A model generated the notes under the pieces. That model made no database searches, was not told the origin of the DNA, and was given only the letters and a program-made list of their open reading frames with translations. From positions 1 to 52,907 of the forward strand of contig CAILUI010000113.1 of the NCBI GenBank assembly GCA_903837355.1: 52,907 nt of DNA, written 5' to 3'. The translations under genes were made by a program, and so were the position numbers. Source of the DNA: an uncultured Victivallales bacterium. GTDB lineage: Bacteria > Verrucomicrobiota > Lentisphaeria > Oligosphaerales > JAFGRS01. The number at the start of each line of letters is the position of its first letter. The first letter of the stretch is position 1. This document shows positions 52,462 through 52,907 of the stretch, one piece after another.

Positions 52462-52907
52462 CGGACGAAACGGATGAGACGGTGACCCGACACACACCCA
52501 CGCTCTGTCCCCGCCATGGCGCGCACGGCCGACTCAGGCTCCTTCGGATATGGAACGTGACGCTGAGGCTCTCGCCCGAACAGGAGCGCGGCGTGAAGAT
52601 GCACCGCCAGTGGCCGATGCTCCGCCTCTTCAGCAGGAGCGATCCACGCTACGGGTTGCCATAGGCCACCGCCGGGAAGCCGTACGAGTGGCCTGCCCCA
52701 AGGCAGCTGTTCGTCCCCCGCAATGGCCGCGCGAAGCGCCCGAGCGCCCGAGGGCGCATGTCAGTATCCGTATGGGTTTGCCTGGATGAGGCTCGCGAGT
52801 CTCACGTCGGGATGGCCGGCCTGCCCCTGGAAGCCGGGATCTCCGCATCCCGGCCGCGGCATACGGAGATGCCGCGTTCCACCCCGGCAGCCGGGGGCCC
52901 TACTGAA
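52462..52907. other. Terminal intergenic stretch with paired hairpins
   Basis: No reading frame here looks coding. Two adjacent perfect eight-base-pair hairpins occur: GCCGGGAT (52833-52840)/ATCCCGGC (52847-52854) with loop CTCCGC, and CGCGGCAT (52855-52862)/ATGCCGCG (52869-52876) with loop ACGGAG. The loops are complementary over five bases (CTCCG with CGGAG). A third short palindrome, CCCCGGC-a-GCCGGGG, lies at 52882-52896. No T-tract follows. The window ends at 52907. Confidence 0.6.

Noticed and set aside
52491..52848. Short ORFs on both strands after the last gene
   Set aside because: Arg/Pro/Gly-rich translations without ribosome sites or recognisable motifs; probably non-coding.
1..52907. 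tRNA, rRNA, insertion sequences or prophage genes
   Set aside because: I saw no cloverleaf, rRNA core sequence, transposase or integrase anywhere in the window.

Overview
This is a high-GC bacterial window holding an almost complete Wood-Ljungdahl (reductive acetyl-CoA) pathway, flanked by secreted carbohydrate-active-type proteins, Gfo/Idh/MocA sugar oxidoreductases and a toxin-antitoxin pair. The core genes imply a strict anaerobe. The large LamG and glycosidase-like secreted proteins, the tandem alpha/beta-hydrolase and the GC content recall uncultivated Gram-negative lineages such as PVC, Armatimonadota or Hydrogenedentota. That placement is an impression, because the window has no rRNA or other marker gene.

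Layout. 1-880: octamer repeats and a Phd/PIN toxin-antitoxin pair. 911-8563: a LamG secreted protein, two Gfo/Idh/MocA oxidoreductases and a DegT aminotransferase, closed by a strong terminator. 8611-9988: a small zinc-ribbon protein and folE2. 10058-20591 (minus strand): NAD-linked formate dehydrogenase (fdhF, ferritin-like gene, nuoE, nuoF), then molybdenum cofactor genes (mobB-mobA fusion, moaA, moaC, MOSC-mog fusion) and folD. 20830-22073 (minus): a DUF3786 gene and an XRE regulator with a cysteine-rich tail. 22414-40399 (plus): fhs, metVF, cooC, cooS, ferredoxin, a nuoE-nuoF fusion, a nuoG-like gene, acsB, acsC, a RACo-type activator, a second cooC-like gene, acsD and acsE, ending at a bidirectional terminator. 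40495-44789 (minus): split phosphotransacetylase genes and an acetyl-CoA synthetase carrying an N-terminal DNA-binding domain. 45061-52461: a frameshifted tandem hydrolase, a CrtI-type FAD oxidoreductase and a second large secreted protein.

How they work together. Formate dehydrogenase, Fhs, FolD and MetVF make methyl-tetrahydrofolate. AcsE and the AcsCD corrinoid protein pass the methyl group to AcsB, and CooS supplies CO. The pta and acs genes connect acetyl-CoA to acetyl phosphate and acetate. FolE2 feeds pterin synthesis for the folate carrier, and the Moco genes supply the formate dehydrogenase cofactor. No acetate kinase, hydrogenase, Rnf or ATP synthase is present, so the direction of carbon flow and the mode of energy conservation cannot be read here.

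Main observations. The same palindrome, CCACAWTGTGG, sits in the promoters of folE2, the fdh operon and the fhs/CODH/ACS operon, which defines a candidate one-carbon regulon. The XRE/Cys-rich protein encoded between two of these promoters is the obvious candidate regulator. The acetyl-CoA synthetase carries an excisionase-type helix-turn-helix, and two direct repeats lie at its own promoter. Formate dehydrogenase and CODH/ACS each have their own NADH-dehydrogenase-like input module with the same domain order.
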